This document shows, in pieces, positions 7,978 through 17,257 of a stretch of DNA of 64,000 nucleotides. This DNA comes from Halosimplex salinum (lineage in GTDB: Archaea; Halobacteriota; Halobacteria; Halobacteriales; Haloarculaceae). The stretch is taken from the NCBI RefSeq assembly GCF_003730195.1, contig NZ_QWGG01000008.1:124969-188968 (forward strand), written 5' to 3'. The position numbers and the translations under genes were made by a program. The notes under the pieces are model-generated. The model was not told the DNA's origin. It saw nothing but the letters and a program-made list of their open reading frames with translations, and did not search any database. The first letter of the stretch is position 1. Each line of letters starts with the position of its first letter.

Positions 7978-9402
7978 ATGCACGCTGACGGTTCGAACGT
8001 GGTTCTTCTGACCGTCGACTGTTTCCGCTACGACAGATGCGGATTCACCGGGCACCACCGTCACACGACACCGTTTCTCGACGAACTGGCGAGCGAATCC
8101 GTCGTCTTCGACAGCGCGTACGCGAGCGGCCCCGACACGTCCGAGTCGTTTCCCGGGATCCTGGCCGGCCGGCTCTCAAGGGACTGTGCGTACGTGGAGT
8201 CGCCGACCAGAAAGGCGCTCCCGGACGACGCTGACACCGTCGCCTCCCACTTTCGAGAGAACGGGTACGAGACGCTCGCGGTCATCAGCAACCCGCAGTT
8301 GACCCGTCGCAGGAACTTCGACGCGGGGTTCGACCACTTCGAAAACCTGCGAGTCCCCGAGCAGAACGAGTCGACGGACGAACCGACGACCGAACGCGAC
8401 GCGGACAACCCGCTCCTGCGACGACTGTCCGTCGGGCAGCGACTGTACGATTTCCGACGACGCATGAAACGGCTGGACTCACTCCCCTTCTACTACAAGG
8501 CGCCCGTCGTCGCGCTCCGGGAGTACCAGTATCGGACGGACTGGCCGACCGTCCCGGGCGAGGAGATCGTGTCACGAGCCGAAACGGCGCTGGCCGATGC
8601 GTCTACCCCGTTTTTCCTGTGGGTCCACCTGATGGATCTCCACGGCCCCATCCATCCCGACACGGTTCGAGAGGGGGGGCTCTGTACTGCCGGGCCGCGG
8701 ACTCAGTTCGGCTGGGACGCCGACCGGATGGCCGACATCGAGGACCCGCGATGTGAACTGCGGTACGACAGCGCGTTACGATACGTCGATTCACAGATCG
8801 AACGATTCGTCGATGGATTGCGGTCAGCCGGCCACTGGGACGATACCGCACTCGTCGTGACCGGTGACCACGGCGAAGCGCTTCACGACAGAGGGCAGTA
8901 CGGACACCCGCACCACTACCTGTACGACGACCTGCTACACGTCCCGGTAGTGGTTCGTGACCCGTCGACGGACAGAGGCGTGGACCGCACCGACCGACCG
9001 TTCTCGCTCGCGTGGATGCACCAACTGCTCTCCGAACTCGCCGAACTTCCCGACGCTCCGGTCCCCGAATCGTCGGATTCGAATCCGTTCGAAGAGGACG
9101 ACACCGGACCGATACTCGCAGATTCGATCAGCCCGGAGGGCCACACCGTCTCCGTCCGGGACGACGGCCACAAGGCGATCGTCCACTCCGACCCGGACTC
9201 GGGGTCGGACGAGGGCGTGGAGATATACCACACCGATATCGACCGAGGAGAGAGGCGCGACGTCGCACCCACGTATCCGGGAAGCAGTCTCGAGTCGCGG
9301 GCGACACAGTTGACCGTTCAGCCGACCGCCCTACCGGAACTGGGCGCCGAGATGTCCGACCAGGTCGAGGACAGACTGAAAGAACTCGGATACATGAACT
9401 AG
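7978..9402 (+). CDS. Sulfatase-fold (alkaline phosphatase superfamily) enzyme
   Basis: 474 residues. Metal-site residues are visible: Asp14 in LLTVDCFRYDR, Asp297-His298 in TGDHGE, and the GHPHHYLYDDLLHVPVVV segment. The nucleophile region reads SGPDTSESFPGILAGR and lacks the C/S-x-P-x-R signature that is converted to formylglycine, so a Thr or Ser nucleophile is more likely and the enzyme may be a phosphotransferase or phosphodiesterase rather than a true sulfatase. It ends VEDRLKELGYMN, the C-terminal L-x-LGY tail common in this superfamily. No signal peptide is seen. An AT-rich TATA stretch (about 7935-7958) precedes the ATG. Likely adds or removes charged groups on glycans. Confidence 0.87.
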   Translation: MHADGSNVVLLTVDCFRYDRCGFTGHHRHTTPFLDELASESVVFDSAYASGPDTSESFPGILAGRLSRDCAYVESPTRKALPDDADTVASHFRENGYETLAVISNPQLTRRRNFDAGFDHFENLRVPEQNESTDEPTTERDADNPLLRRLSVGQRLYDFRRRMKRLDSLPFYYKAPVVALREYQYRTDWPTVPGEEIVSRAETALADASTPFFLWVHLMDLHGPIHPDTVREGGLCTAGPRTQFGWDADRMADIEDPRCELRYDSALRYVDSQIERFVDGLRSAGHWDDTALVVTGDHGEALHDRGQYGHPHHYLYDDLLHVPVVVRDPSTDRGVDRTDRPFSLAWMHQLLSELAELPDAPVPESSDSNPFEEDDTGPILADSISPEGHTVSVRDDGHKAIVHSDPDSGSDEGVEIYHTDIDRGERRDVAPTYPGSSLESRATQLTVQPTALPELGAEMSDQVEDRLKELGYMN

Positions 9403-9554
9403 TCACGGCGGTCCGCCGGTTCTCTCACATCGGGGAACTGTGTTCGTGATAGACGCTTTAGCGGACCGGATAGAACGTCGGAACGAAACGGCCGACTCGG
9501 TCACGGCGCTCCGTGAACGCCATTCGAGAGTCCGGTGCAGTCGGGCACGACTTC

Positions 9555-10445
9555 TCACCGATACCCCAGCGCTCGGAGCTGTTCGTCCCGGGTTACGTTC
9601 TGCGACCGGCCGTCGTACTCTGCTGGCTCGTGACGGTGGCTGTCCCGGGCAGTCGTCTGTATCCACGGGACACGTCGAAGGATCGGTGCGGGCTGGTGTC
9701 CGTGCCCGTAGAGGCCCCACTCACCGAACGCTTCGCCGTGGTCGGCCGTGACCACGACGTCGTCCGCGTCCACGTTGTCGAGTAGAAGCTCCACCTCCTC
9801 GAGCACGAACTCCAGGTTCTCGAGATACGCTTCCCAGGCGGTCGCGACGTCTATCGCTCCGCTCTCGATCCGTTCCCAGAGCGTTACTCTGCCTTCGCCC
9901 CATTCACCCGTCTCCTTTCCGCTTCCGAGTTGCGAGGGGATACTCGGAAAGTGGGGCTGCATGTAGTGAACGACGAGTCTGTCCAGACGGTCGTCTCTGG
10001 CGGCAGCTATCGCCCGGTCCGTGATCGGCCGTGGTGGCATCGTCCCGGCGTCGTCGTCCCACGCGTACCGCCAGACCTCGTCTAGATGCGCGATCCGTTC
10101 GCGGGGGACCTGTTCCGCGGAATACGGATTCCCGGTAACGTATCCCGTGTGGTCGAGCGTCTCCGGCCGGGCCTCCCGGAAGTTCCGGGAGATCCACTCT
10201 TCGGAGTTGCTGCCGACGGACACCTCGGTCGGCACGTGCGAGATCCACTCACGCTCTCGCCCGGCCGCTTCGAGAGCGTCGGGCCTGCACGCGTCGAGGA
10301 CGACCAGCACGTCCCAGTCGGTTTCGAACACTGGCCGCCCGACGTTGTACGGGACGCGGTGATAGAGCCCGAACGCAACCGTCTGGAGTGTAGTAGTCAC
10401 GCGCCGAAACATATCGGTGATCGATCGAAGGGGCACTATATTCAT
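9555..10445 (-). CDS. Short sulfatase-like hydrolase (alkaline phosphatase superfamily)
   Basis: 296 residues, clearly shorter than the other two sulfatase-fold proteins in the window. VLVVLDACRPDAL holds the first metal aspartate, and VVVTADHGEAFGEWGLYGHGHQPAPILRRVPWI holds the DH-G-E and HGH metal ligands. The nucleophile would fall in PTEVSVGSNSEEWISR (Ser or Thr, no Cys). It ends in LRALGYR. The middle region is trimmed relative to full-length enzymes, a form often seen in haloarchaeal polysaccharide loci. A later Met (residue 12) is an alternative start. Substrate unknown. Confidence 0.85.
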   Translation of the reverse strand: MNIVPLRSITDMFRRVTTTLQTVAFGLYHRVPYNVGRPVFETDWDVLVVLDACRPDALEAAGREREWISHVPTEVSVGSNSEEWISRNFREARPETLDHTGYVTGNPYSAEQVPRERIAHLDEVWRYAWDDDAGTMPPRPITDRAIAAARDDRLDRLVVHYMQPHFPSIPSQLGSGKETGEWGEGRVTLWERIESGAIDVATAWEAYLENLEFVLEEVELLLDNVDADDVVVTADHGEAFGEWGLYGHGHQPAPILRRVPWIQTTARDSHRHEPAEYDGRSQNVTRDEQLRALGYR

Positions 10446-10682
10446 TGTTCGGCAAGGTTCGTTCGGATGTTAATTTTGTACTGGTGTTCACAGTGGTAGT
10501 TCACGGATCGTTCGTCCGTCACGGGTTCTCTGGAAGAAGAGCGGCGGAAAACAGGCTGACGTCCGCCCCCGTCGTCGAAGTGCGTCGCTCGGACGTGGAG
10601 ATAGCCGAAGCGGGACCGTCCGTCGTTCCCTACTATCAGTGAAACAGCAATTCTTATGCGGAAGTCGACTGTCCCGTCTCAC

Positions 10683-11435
10683 ATGCCCGAAGTCAGCGTA
10701 ATCGTCGTCACGTTCGAGTCACGGGACGAACTCGAGTGTCTCCGGCCACTCCGGGACAGCGACTTTCGGGACTTCGAGGTCGTTCTGAGAGACGACGAGG
10801 GGATATCTCGAGCGCGAAACGAGGGCATTCGCGAAGCCGCCGCGGACAAACTGGTGTTTCTCGACGACGACGCCATCCCCTGTGACGGGTGGCTGGAGAC
10901 CGTCTCGACGTTACTCGAAGAACACGACGTCGTCGCGGGACGCGTCGAAGACCCTCGCGACCACTTCTTCTCGAAGATGGGGAACAACCGGGGGTACGAT
11001 CAGGGCGACGATCCCGGAGAGGCGGAGACGCTGGTCGGTTGCAACATGGCTTTTCGACGGGACGTGTTCGAAACGGTCGGCACGTTCGACGAGAACATCG
11101 ACTTCGGACACGAGGAGACCCTCTTCGCCGAGCGGGTGCGAGAAGAGTACGAGATACACTACAGCCCGGACCTGGTCGTCGAACACGAGTTCGGAAACAC
11201 GCCGGTCAGCTGGTGGAAGAAACAGCTCCAGTACGGTCCGGCGGACGTGTACCGCGCGAAGAAACTGGACGAACCGGTCTTCACCGACTGGTACGAACTG
11301 GTCCCCGTCTCCGGCGGCAGCAGTCTCTCGGAGGTCGTCGTGAAGACCGCCGGCAAGACGCTGCGCAACGTCAGCCGAGTGAACGCGATGATCCGCGGAG
11401 TCCCGACCCCCCAAACGGAGTCGCGCGGCGAGTGA
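10683..11435 (+). CDS. Glycosyltransferase family 2 (GT-A fold)
   Basis: About 250 residues. Typical GT2 order: VSVIVVTFESRDELECL at the N-terminus, DDEGISRARNEGI, then VFLDDDAIPCDGWLE, where the Asp cluster is the D-x-D metal/nucleotide site, and CNMAFRRDVFETVGTFDENIDFGHEETLFAERV, the acceptor region with the ED-like catalytic acid. The ATG at 10683 begins directly at the conserved first strand and is preferred over the ATG nine codons upstream. Converges with the pyruvyl transferase gene (37-base gap). Confidence 0.9.
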   Translation: MPEVSVIVVTFESRDELECLRPLRDSDFRDFEVVLRDDEGISRARNEGIREAAADKLVFLDDDAIPCDGWLETVSTLLEEHDVVAGRVEDPRDHFFSKMGNNRGYDQGDDPGEAETLVGCNMAFRRDVFETVGTFDENIDFGHEETLFAERVREEYEIHYSPDLVVEHEFGNTPVSWWKKQLQYGPADVYRAKKLDEPVFTDWYELVPVSGGSSLSEVVVKTAGKTLRNVSRVNAMIRGVPTPQTESRGE

Positions 11436-11472
11436 CCGACGCGGGTGGACCGCCGCCGGTCGGCTTCGAGAC

Positions 11473-12387
11473 TCAGTCCCCGTCCGCAGCGTGTGTCAGG
11501 ACGGCTTCGTCCCGGGAGACGAACGTGACGTCGTCACGGTGAGAGAGGGAGTGTTCGTACACGCCTCGCGATTTGTGGTATCCGATCTCGTACCACGTCA
11601 CCGGCGTGTCTAACAGCGACGCGAGAATCGCGACGTGAAGTCGGTCGGTGTGAACGTACTCCGCGTCCGCTGCGGTCTGTACGAACTCCTCGAACGAGTC
11701 CGCGGTGACGCTGATATCGCTGACCTTGATCGGGGCCGAGATGTCCTCCTGCAGGAGCGGGTCGGCGCTCTCCGCGTCTGCCCGCATCGCCACCAGGGTG
11801 TACTCGGGGTCGCGTTCGGTGACGGGGAGGGAATCGGCGGTCAGCGAGAGAGCGGTGTCGTCGTCGAGGTAGACCGAGACGTGTTCGTGCCCGGCCGCGG
11901 CGGCTTTCATCGTCCGATACGAGTACTCCTCCCGACAGAAAAAGTGAGTCTCGTTGTCCACCCGCCCGAAGAGGTCGCTCGGATCGATGCTCTCGAATCG
12001 ACAGCTCTGCGGGCCGACCACGACCGGGCAGTCGAAGTATCGCGTGGCGGCCTCGTAGCAGGCGATCCCTTCGCGCCAGATGTCGTTGAAGTTCCCGCCG
12101 CCGTGGATGTAGACGGCTGACGGTGTCGTCGTGAGCCGGTGCCGGAGGTAGCAGGCGTGCCGGTGGACGACCTTCCCGTAGGTGACGAGGTTGGCAGTCG
12201 GCAGGCTCGGCGGTGCGTCGTACCGATTTTCCCCGCTGCGAAGCGGCACCTGTCCGACGTCTATCTGGTCGGCGATCCGACGAAATCCCCGGTAGATGAG
12301 TTCGTCCCCGTGGTTTCCCCCCGGTTGAACCGTCAGTACCTCTCCCGGGACAGCGACGTCCGACAGGACTCCTTTGACATCACTCAT
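11473..12387 (-). CDS. Polysaccharide pyruvyl transferase family protein
   Basis: 304 residues. Recognised by QPGGNHGDELIYRGF near the N-terminus, YIHGGGNFNDIW in the middle, and a C-terminal half with DRLHVAILASLLDTPVTWYE, which follow the PS_pyruv_trans pattern. These enzymes move pyruvate from phosphoenolpyruvate onto a sugar as a ketal, adding a negative charge; some family members are glycosyltransferase-like instead. Here it most likely decorates the glycan made by the neighbouring transferases. ATG at 12387 is supported by the start of the conserved domain. Confidence 0.88.
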   Translation of the reverse strand: MSDVKGVLSDVAVPGEVLTVQPGGNHGDELIYRGFRRIADQIDVGQVPLRSGENRYDAPPSLPTANLVTYGKVVHRHACYLRHRLTTTPSAVYIHGGGNFNDIWREGIACYEAATRYFDCPVVVGPQSCRFESIDPSDLFGRVDNETHFFCREEYSYRTMKAAAAGHEHVSVYLDDDTALSLTADSLPVTERDPEYTLVAMRADAESADPLLQEDISAPIKVSDISVTADSFEEFVQTAADAEYVHTDRLHVAILASLLDTPVTWYEIGYHKSRGVYEHSLSHRDDVTFVSRDEAVLTHAADGD

Positions 12388-12630
12388 TATGGCTTCGTGT
12401 CAGGAGTTGCTACCGGGTTCAGTTAAAACCGCCTCTCCGGTAGACACCGTCCGCTACCGAGAGACGAGGTCGGGAGTCGGCCCGGCCGGTCGTGCCACCG
12501 TGCCGTGGTGGACCCGGAGCCCACGGTATCGGTGTCGGACCACGAGTCGCCGGAATCGGCTCGCACCGAGCCGGACGCCGATCGTGACAATCACAAGAGT
12601 AAACAAGGAATTCGGTGATACTGCATACGA

Positions 12631-14121
12631 ATGGCAATCCTGGAGTCCCTCAAGCGACTGCTCTCACGGAGCGACTCTCTCGGAGGGAAAGTGGTCACGG
12701 GAGGGATCTGGTCCGGCATCCTGCAGGGGTCGAATCAGGTCTTTCGGATCAGCGTCTACGTGGCGCTCGCCCGATTTCTCTCGCCCGCCGGGGTGGGCCT
12801 GATCGGGCTCGCCACGCTCGTCTACGGGCTCTGCGTGCAGCTCACGGACATCGGGATCAAGACGTCGTTGATCCAGCGGTCGGAGGCCGACGTCGACGAC
12901 TACCTCGACACGGCGTGGTTCCTCCAGGTGGCGAAAGGCGCGTTTCTCGCGGCAGTCCTCGTCGGTCTCTCGTTCGTGGCCCCCGTCGTCTTCGGAGAAC
13001 GCCAGCTCGGGCCGATGTTACAGGTGTTCGCGCTCATCCCACTCGTGAACGGGATTCGGAACCCGGCGGTGCTGTACTTCGAGAAGGATCTGGAGTTCCA
13101 GAAGCTGTTCCAGTACCGGTTCGGGGAGACGTTCGTGTTCGGCGTCGTCACCGTCGGACTGCTACTCGCCACGCCGACCGTCTGGGCGTTCGTGTACGGG
13201 AAGGTGGCCGGAGCGGTCGTCGGACTGGCGTTCTCCTACGGCTTGCACTCGTTCCGACCCGAGCTCACGTTCACGAGAGCGAAGGCGATGGAGATGATAG
13301 ACTACGGGAAGTGGATCTTCGGGTCTAGTCTGCTCATCTACGTGGTCGACAAGGGCGACGACCTCTTTCTGGGCTGGTTACTCGGCACGTCGTCGCTCGG
13401 GTTCTACCGCGCGGCGTATCGATTCTCGAACGCTCCCGCGACTCAGGTCTCGGGCGCGCTATCGAAGGTGTTCCTGCCTTCGTTCGCGGAACTGCAGGAC
13501 GACGTGGACTCCCTCCGGCGCGCGTTCTACAAATCTATCCGCGGCGTGACGCTCATCTCGTTCCCGATGTCGCTCGGCATCGTCGCCGTGACACCGGTGT
13601 TCGTGCCGGTCGTGCTCGGGGCGGAGTGGACCCCCGCGATCGTCACGATGCAACTACTCGCGGTGTGGGGATTCGTCCGTGCAACGGGGTCCGTGTTCAC
13701 GCCGCTGTTCCAGGCCGTCGGGAAACCGGACGTTCAGACGAAGCTCCTCGTGCTCAGGATCGCGCTCATCGCGGTCGCGATCTATCCGCTGACCGACGGC
13801 TACGGCATCGAAGGCGCTGCGTTCGTCATCGTCGGAACGTCGCTCCTGACGTTCCCGGTCGGGCTGTATCTCTGTCTGGACATCGTGGACGGCGACGCCG
13901 TCGTGATCGGAAAGCGGGTCGCTCCGCAGGCCGTCGGTAGCTGTATCATGGCCGTGGCCGTCTGGGCCGTCTCGGGCGTGCTCCCGGTGTCTGTCTTCGG
14001 ATTGATCGGACAGATCGCGACCGGCGTCGCCGTCTACGCCGTCGTGATGGCGATCCAGGAGGCGACGCTCGGCGTCGGTCTCAAACCGCTCTGGGACAAC
14101 CTGAAGGTCGCCGCGGAGTGA
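12631..14121 (+). CDS. Polysaccharide/lipooligosaccharide flippase (MOP superfamily, Wzx-like)
   Basis: 496 residues with about 12-14 membrane helices. The start (GGKVVTGGIWSGILQGSNQVFRISVYVALARFLSPAGVGLIGLATLVYGL) is the hallmark first helix pair of the polysaccharide-synthesis exporter group closest to WzxC. It would move a lipid-linked oligosaccharide across the cytoplasmic membrane to the outer face, linking the cytoplasmic transferases here with surface assembly. It stands alone on the plus strand; downstream, a tandem CGGGG repeat fills much of the convergent gap. Confidence 0.93.
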   Translation: MAILESLKRLLSRSDSLGGKVVTGGIWSGILQGSNQVFRISVYVALARFLSPAGVGLIGLATLVYGLCVQLTDIGIKTSLIQRSEADVDDYLDTAWFLQVAKGAFLAAVLVGLSFVAPVVFGERQLGPMLQVFALIPLVNGIRNPAVLYFEKDLEFQKLFQYRFGETFVFGVVTVGLLLATPTVWAFVYGKVAGAVVGLAFSYGLHSFRPELTFTRAKAMEMIDYGKWIFGSSLLIYVVDKGDDLFLGWLLGTSSLGFYRAAYRFSNAPATQVSGALSKVFLPSFAELQDDVDSLRRAFYKSIRGVTLISFPMSLGIVAVTPVFVPVVLGAEWTPAIVTMQLLAVWGFVRATGSVFTPLFQAVGKPDVQTKLLVLRIALIAVAIYPLTDGYGIEGAAFVIVGTSLLTFPVGLYLCLDIVDGDAVVIGKRVAPQAVGSCIMAVAVWAVSGVLPVSVFGLIGQIATGVAVYAVVMAIQEATLGVGLKPLWDNLKVAAE

Positions 14122-14165
14122 GGACCAGACCGTCGTGGGAGCGGACCCCCGCTGGGTTCGAGAGG

Positions 14166-14209
14166 CGGGGCGGGGCGGGGCGGGGCGGGGCGGGGCGGGG
14201 TGGGGGCGG
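14166..14209. repeat. Tandem CGGGG repeat (7 units) with G-quadruplex potential
   Basis: Seven exact CGGGG units (14166-14200) followed by TGGGGGCGG. With runs of four guanines and one-base loops on the plus strand, this fits a stable G-quadruplex. It lies in the 149-base gap between two convergent genes (flippase and GT2), so a terminator or roadblock role is possible. Copy number is likely variable. Confidence 0.85.
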
Positions 14210-14270
14210 TCGCGATCGATACCGGGGGAGGACCCGATTCGACACCGGCGCTCCGAGGCCCGGAACTACC

Positions 14271-15209
14271 TCAATCGTGTACCATCCCGACGACGCCTCG
14301 CTTCACGGTCTGTGCGGTCTGCAACACCGGATCACCGCCGTACGAGAGGGCGCCGTAGAGGAGTAACGAGCGGTCGAACGGCCACTCCAGAACGGCCCTG
14401 GCGAAGAACGCACGCGCGTCCGAGTATCGACCGTTCATCAGCGCGGACCGGCCGACGCCGTTCCACACCCGACTCTTGAACCGGCGCGTGGCGAATCGCT
14501 GTCGCTCGTGGTCGATAGGACAGTGTTTGTCGATCAGGTATCTCCCGCCGCGTTCGGCCAGATCCGGAGCGTCACTGCGACGGACGTCGGCGTCCGTGTG
14601 GATCTTCGCCAGCGGTTCGTGCACGCCCGTGAACCGATACCGCTCGCTCAACCGGTAGAGAAAGTCCCAATCCTCCCAGAACGGGATCTCCTCGTCGAAG
14701 CCCCCGACGGTTTCGAAGCCGTCGCGTGAGACCACGAACACGGACGGGCCGATGATCGCGCCGGCAAGCGTGCGTGACCGGGCGTCGCCTTCGACGTCCG
14801 GGATAGCGGTCGCTCTGAGATCACCGTCCGGTCCGCGACGCTCGGCGCCAGTGTAACAGACGTCGCACCCGGTCTCTCGGATACGCGAGAGCTGTTTCTC
14901 GATCTTCGTCGGGTACCACTCGTCGTCGTCGTCCAGAAAGGCCAGATACTCGCCGGAGCTGTGGGCGACAGCCTGATTCCGTGCGACTTCCACTCCGGTG
15001 GGTTCCTCGTTGAACACGTGGCGGAACTCCGTCGAGTCGAACCCGGCGTCCGCGAGGAGGGCGGGCACCTGTGGCTCCGTCACGCCCTCCTCGATCACGA
15101 CGAGCTCTATCGGTTCGTACGTCTGGTCCCTGACGCTCTCGACCGCCCGCAACAGCTCCCGTGGACGGTCCATCGTCGGGATTATCGCGGAGACTGTCGG
15201 ATTTTGCAT
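14271..15209 (-). CDS. Glycosyltransferase family 2
   Basis: 312 residues. VSAIIPTMDRPRELLRAVESVRDQTYEPIELVVIEEG is a standard GT2 opening; EYLAFLDDDDEWYPTKIEKQL is the D-x-D metal site; FVVSRDGFETVGGFDEEIPFWEDWDFLYRLSERY gives the catalytic W-E-D-W-D acid motif. The C-terminal 90 residues are helical with an amphipathic character. It ends 66 bases upstream of the carbamoyltransferase stop on the same strand and could be transcribed after it. Donor unknown. Confidence 0.92.
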   Translation of the reverse strand: MQNPTVSAIIPTMDRPRELLRAVESVRDQTYEPIELVVIEEGVTEPQVPALLADAGFDSTEFRHVFNEEPTGVEVARNQAVAHSSGEYLAFLDDDDEWYPTKIEKQLSRIRETGCDVCYTGAERRGPDGDLRATAIPDVEGDARSRTLAGAIIGPSVFVVSRDGFETVGGFDEEIPFWEDWDFLYRLSERYRFTGVHEPLAKIHTDADVRRSDAPDLAERGGRYLIDKHCPIDHERQRFATRRFKSRVWNGVGRSALMNGRYSDARAFFARAVLEWPFDRSLLLYGALSYGGDPVLQTAQTVKRGVVGMVHD

Positions 15210-15275
15210 GCTACTCGCTCGACCGTTTCGGTACCGCGACTGCGCGAGCGGTCCGACTGCCGGGGAGAGGCCGCG

Positions 15276-16988
15276 TCATCGTTTCTCGACGATCAGGTCC
15301 TGCAGGACGAGCGTGTCCAGCCCCATCCCGAAGAAGTCCTTGATGGCCTCGTTCGGTTTCGTGACGACCGGCTCTCCGTGGTCGTTGAACGACGTGTTCA
15401 GGACGACCGGCACGCCGGTGACGTCTTCGAACTCGCTGATGAGCCGGTAGTATCGCGGGTTCTGGTCCTCCCGGACCGTCTGCGGTCTGGTCGTCTGGTC
15501 CGACGGGTGGAGGACCGCGGTGATATCGTCCCGCGCCTCCGGTCTCGTCGAGAACGTCTTGATCATGAACGACGACGGCTCGGCGTTCTCGAGATACTCG
15601 TCCGCGGCTTCCTCCAGCATCGACGGCGCGAAGGGCCGCCACTCCTCCCGGTGTTTCACGAACTTGTTGACCCGGTCGCGCGACGCTTCGGTCCGCGGGT
15701 CGGCCAGGATACTGCGATTCCCGAGCGCACGGGGCCCCATCTCCAGGCGGTTCTGGAACCAGCCGACGAGGTCGCCGTCGGCGAGTCGCTCGGCGACCGC
15801 TCGCTCGAGGTCGTCGGGCCGTTCGTAGTCGAGTTTGTTCGTCTCCAGTCGCTCTTCGATGGTCTCCGTGGAGAAACTCGGTCCCCAGTACACGTCCGTC
15901 ATCTCCGAGGTCCGCCGCGGACCACTCTCGAGCATCCCCGCTCCGATCGCCGTCCCGGCGTCGTTCGCGACCGGCTGGATGAATATCCCGTCGACCGCGT
16001 CCAGCTCCATCACTCGCCGGTTCATCTTGCAGTTCAGCGCCACGCCGCCCGCGAGCCCGACGTTGCTCGTCCCGAACTCCCGGAGGTAGGTCTCGGCGAT
16101 CTCCGTGACCGTCTCCTCGAGGAGGTACTGCGCCGTGAACGCCAGATCCTTCTCCCACTGGTCGAACTCGCCACGGGTCTTGTTTCTGGACCGTCCGAAC
16201 AGCGCCTCGAGCCGTTCCACGCCGGACTCGAACCCGCCCGTGGTCAGTTCGGTGACGTCGTACTCGACGCCGGTGTCGATCACGCCGCGGAGGGTCGATT
16301 CGATCCTGCGGTTCCGCTCGCCGTACGGCGCCAGCCCCATCACCTTGCCCTCTCCGTTGTTCGGGTAGTAGCCGAGGAACTTCGTCACGACGCCGAAGAA
16401 CGTCCCGAGGCTGTTGGGGTACTCGTACGTCTTCACGCGCTCCAGTCGGGCGTTTCGCGCTTCCCAGACGACCGTCGAGTCGTACTCCCCCCGGCCGTCG
16501 ATACTGAGGACCAGTCCGTCGTCGAACGGCGCCGGATGGAGCGCGCTGGCCGCGTGACAGCGGTGATGAGACAGGGTCTCGACGGGCGGGACCTCCGAAC
16601 CGAGGTCCTCCAGCCTGTTCTCGATCCACTCGACGGAGAACAGCGACGAGACGAGCGTCTGCTTCGCGGCCTGACCGGTCTGATAGAACTTCGTTCGGGC
16701 GGACTCTGGCCCGGAGATAGCTTCCTTGAACGTAGAGACGAGCGACTGTCTGTACAGTTCCGGCTCCCAGGGGAGGAGTATCTTGTCGACGTCGCGCAAC
16801 CCGATGTCGCAGTGGTCGAGACAGGCGCGGATGGCCTGCTCCGGGAACGTGTTCACCGCGTGTTTCTCCCGTGTCAACCGTTCCTCCTCGACGCCGTAGA
16901 CGAGCTCCCCGTCACGAAAGATCACGGCACTCGGGTCGTGAGACCCGAACATCCGTACACTCGGGTGAAATGAGAGGACGTATCTCAT
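15276..16988 (-). CDS. NodU/CmcH-type carbamoyltransferase
   Basis: About 570 residues, normal for the family. The N-terminal Kae1-like kinase-fold domain starts MRYVLSFHPSVRMFGSHDPSAVIFRDGELVYGVEEERLTREKH, with HHRCHAASAL (metal-binding histidines) near residue 125-135 and LSIDGRGEYDSTV. The C-terminal domain includes GLAGGVALNCKMNRRV, QPVANDAGTAIGAG, GWFQNRLEMGPRALGNRSILADPR and PVVLNTSFNDHGEPVV. It transfers carbamoyl from carbamoyl phosphate, via carbamoyl-AMP, to a hydroxyl of a sugar or small molecule. Four candidate ATGs lie within 27 bases; 16988 matches the family start. In this island it probably carbamoylates a surface glycan. Confidence 0.92.
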   Translation of the reverse strand: MRYVLSFHPSVRMFGSHDPSAVIFRDGELVYGVEEERLTREKHAVNTFPEQAIRACLDHCDIGLRDVDKILLPWEPELYRQSLVSTFKEAISGPESARTKFYQTGQAAKQTLVSSLFSVEWIENRLEDLGSEVPPVETLSHHRCHAASALHPAPFDDGLVLSIDGRGEYDSTVVWEARNARLERVKTYEYPNSLGTFFGVVTKFLGYYPNNGEGKVMGLAPYGERNRRIESTLRGVIDTGVEYDVTELTTGGFESGVERLEALFGRSRNKTRGEFDQWEKDLAFTAQYLLEETVTEIAETYLREFGTSNVGLAGGVALNCKMNRRVMELDAVDGIFIQPVANDAGTAIGAGMLESGPRRTSEMTDVYWGPSFSTETIEERLETNKLDYERPDDLERAVAERLADGDLVGWFQNRLEMGPRALGNRSILADPRTEASRDRVNKFVKHREEWRPFAPSMLEEAADEYLENAEPSSFMIKTFSTRPEARDDITAVLHPSDQTTRPQTVREDQNPRYYRLISEFEDVTGVPVVLNTSFNDHGEPVVTKPNEAIKDFFGMGLDTLVLQDLIVEKR

Positions 16989-17131
16989 AACTCTCATGCG
17001 AGTTGGCATCTTCAAGAGTCTTTCTGTTAGACCGATAGTTTGGAGCGGAGAACCGACAGCCGCCGGCCCCGTCCGTGCCGCCCGTGAGACGTCGTGACCG
17101 CTCGGTCACGTGCCGACGCGAGACCGGTAAT

Positions 17132-17147
17132 AGTTATTTTAATAACT
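17132..17147. promoter_or_regulatory. Perfect AT-rich palindrome AGTTATT-TT-AATAACT
   Basis: A 16-base inverted repeat with 7-base perfect arms in the divergent gap between the carbamoyltransferase (leftward) and GT4 (rightward) genes. It lies about 110 bases from the GT4 start and 144 from the carbamoyltransferase start. It may serve as TATA/operator element of an upstream start site. Confidence 0.5.
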
Positions 17148-17257
17148 GTTTCGTGTGGAGAACGACGAGAGCGTGGACCGCACTGGACCCGGCCGCAGGA
17201 CTGCTCGGGCGTCGGGACTCGGTGACGGCCCACGACTGACCGGAACATACTACAACT

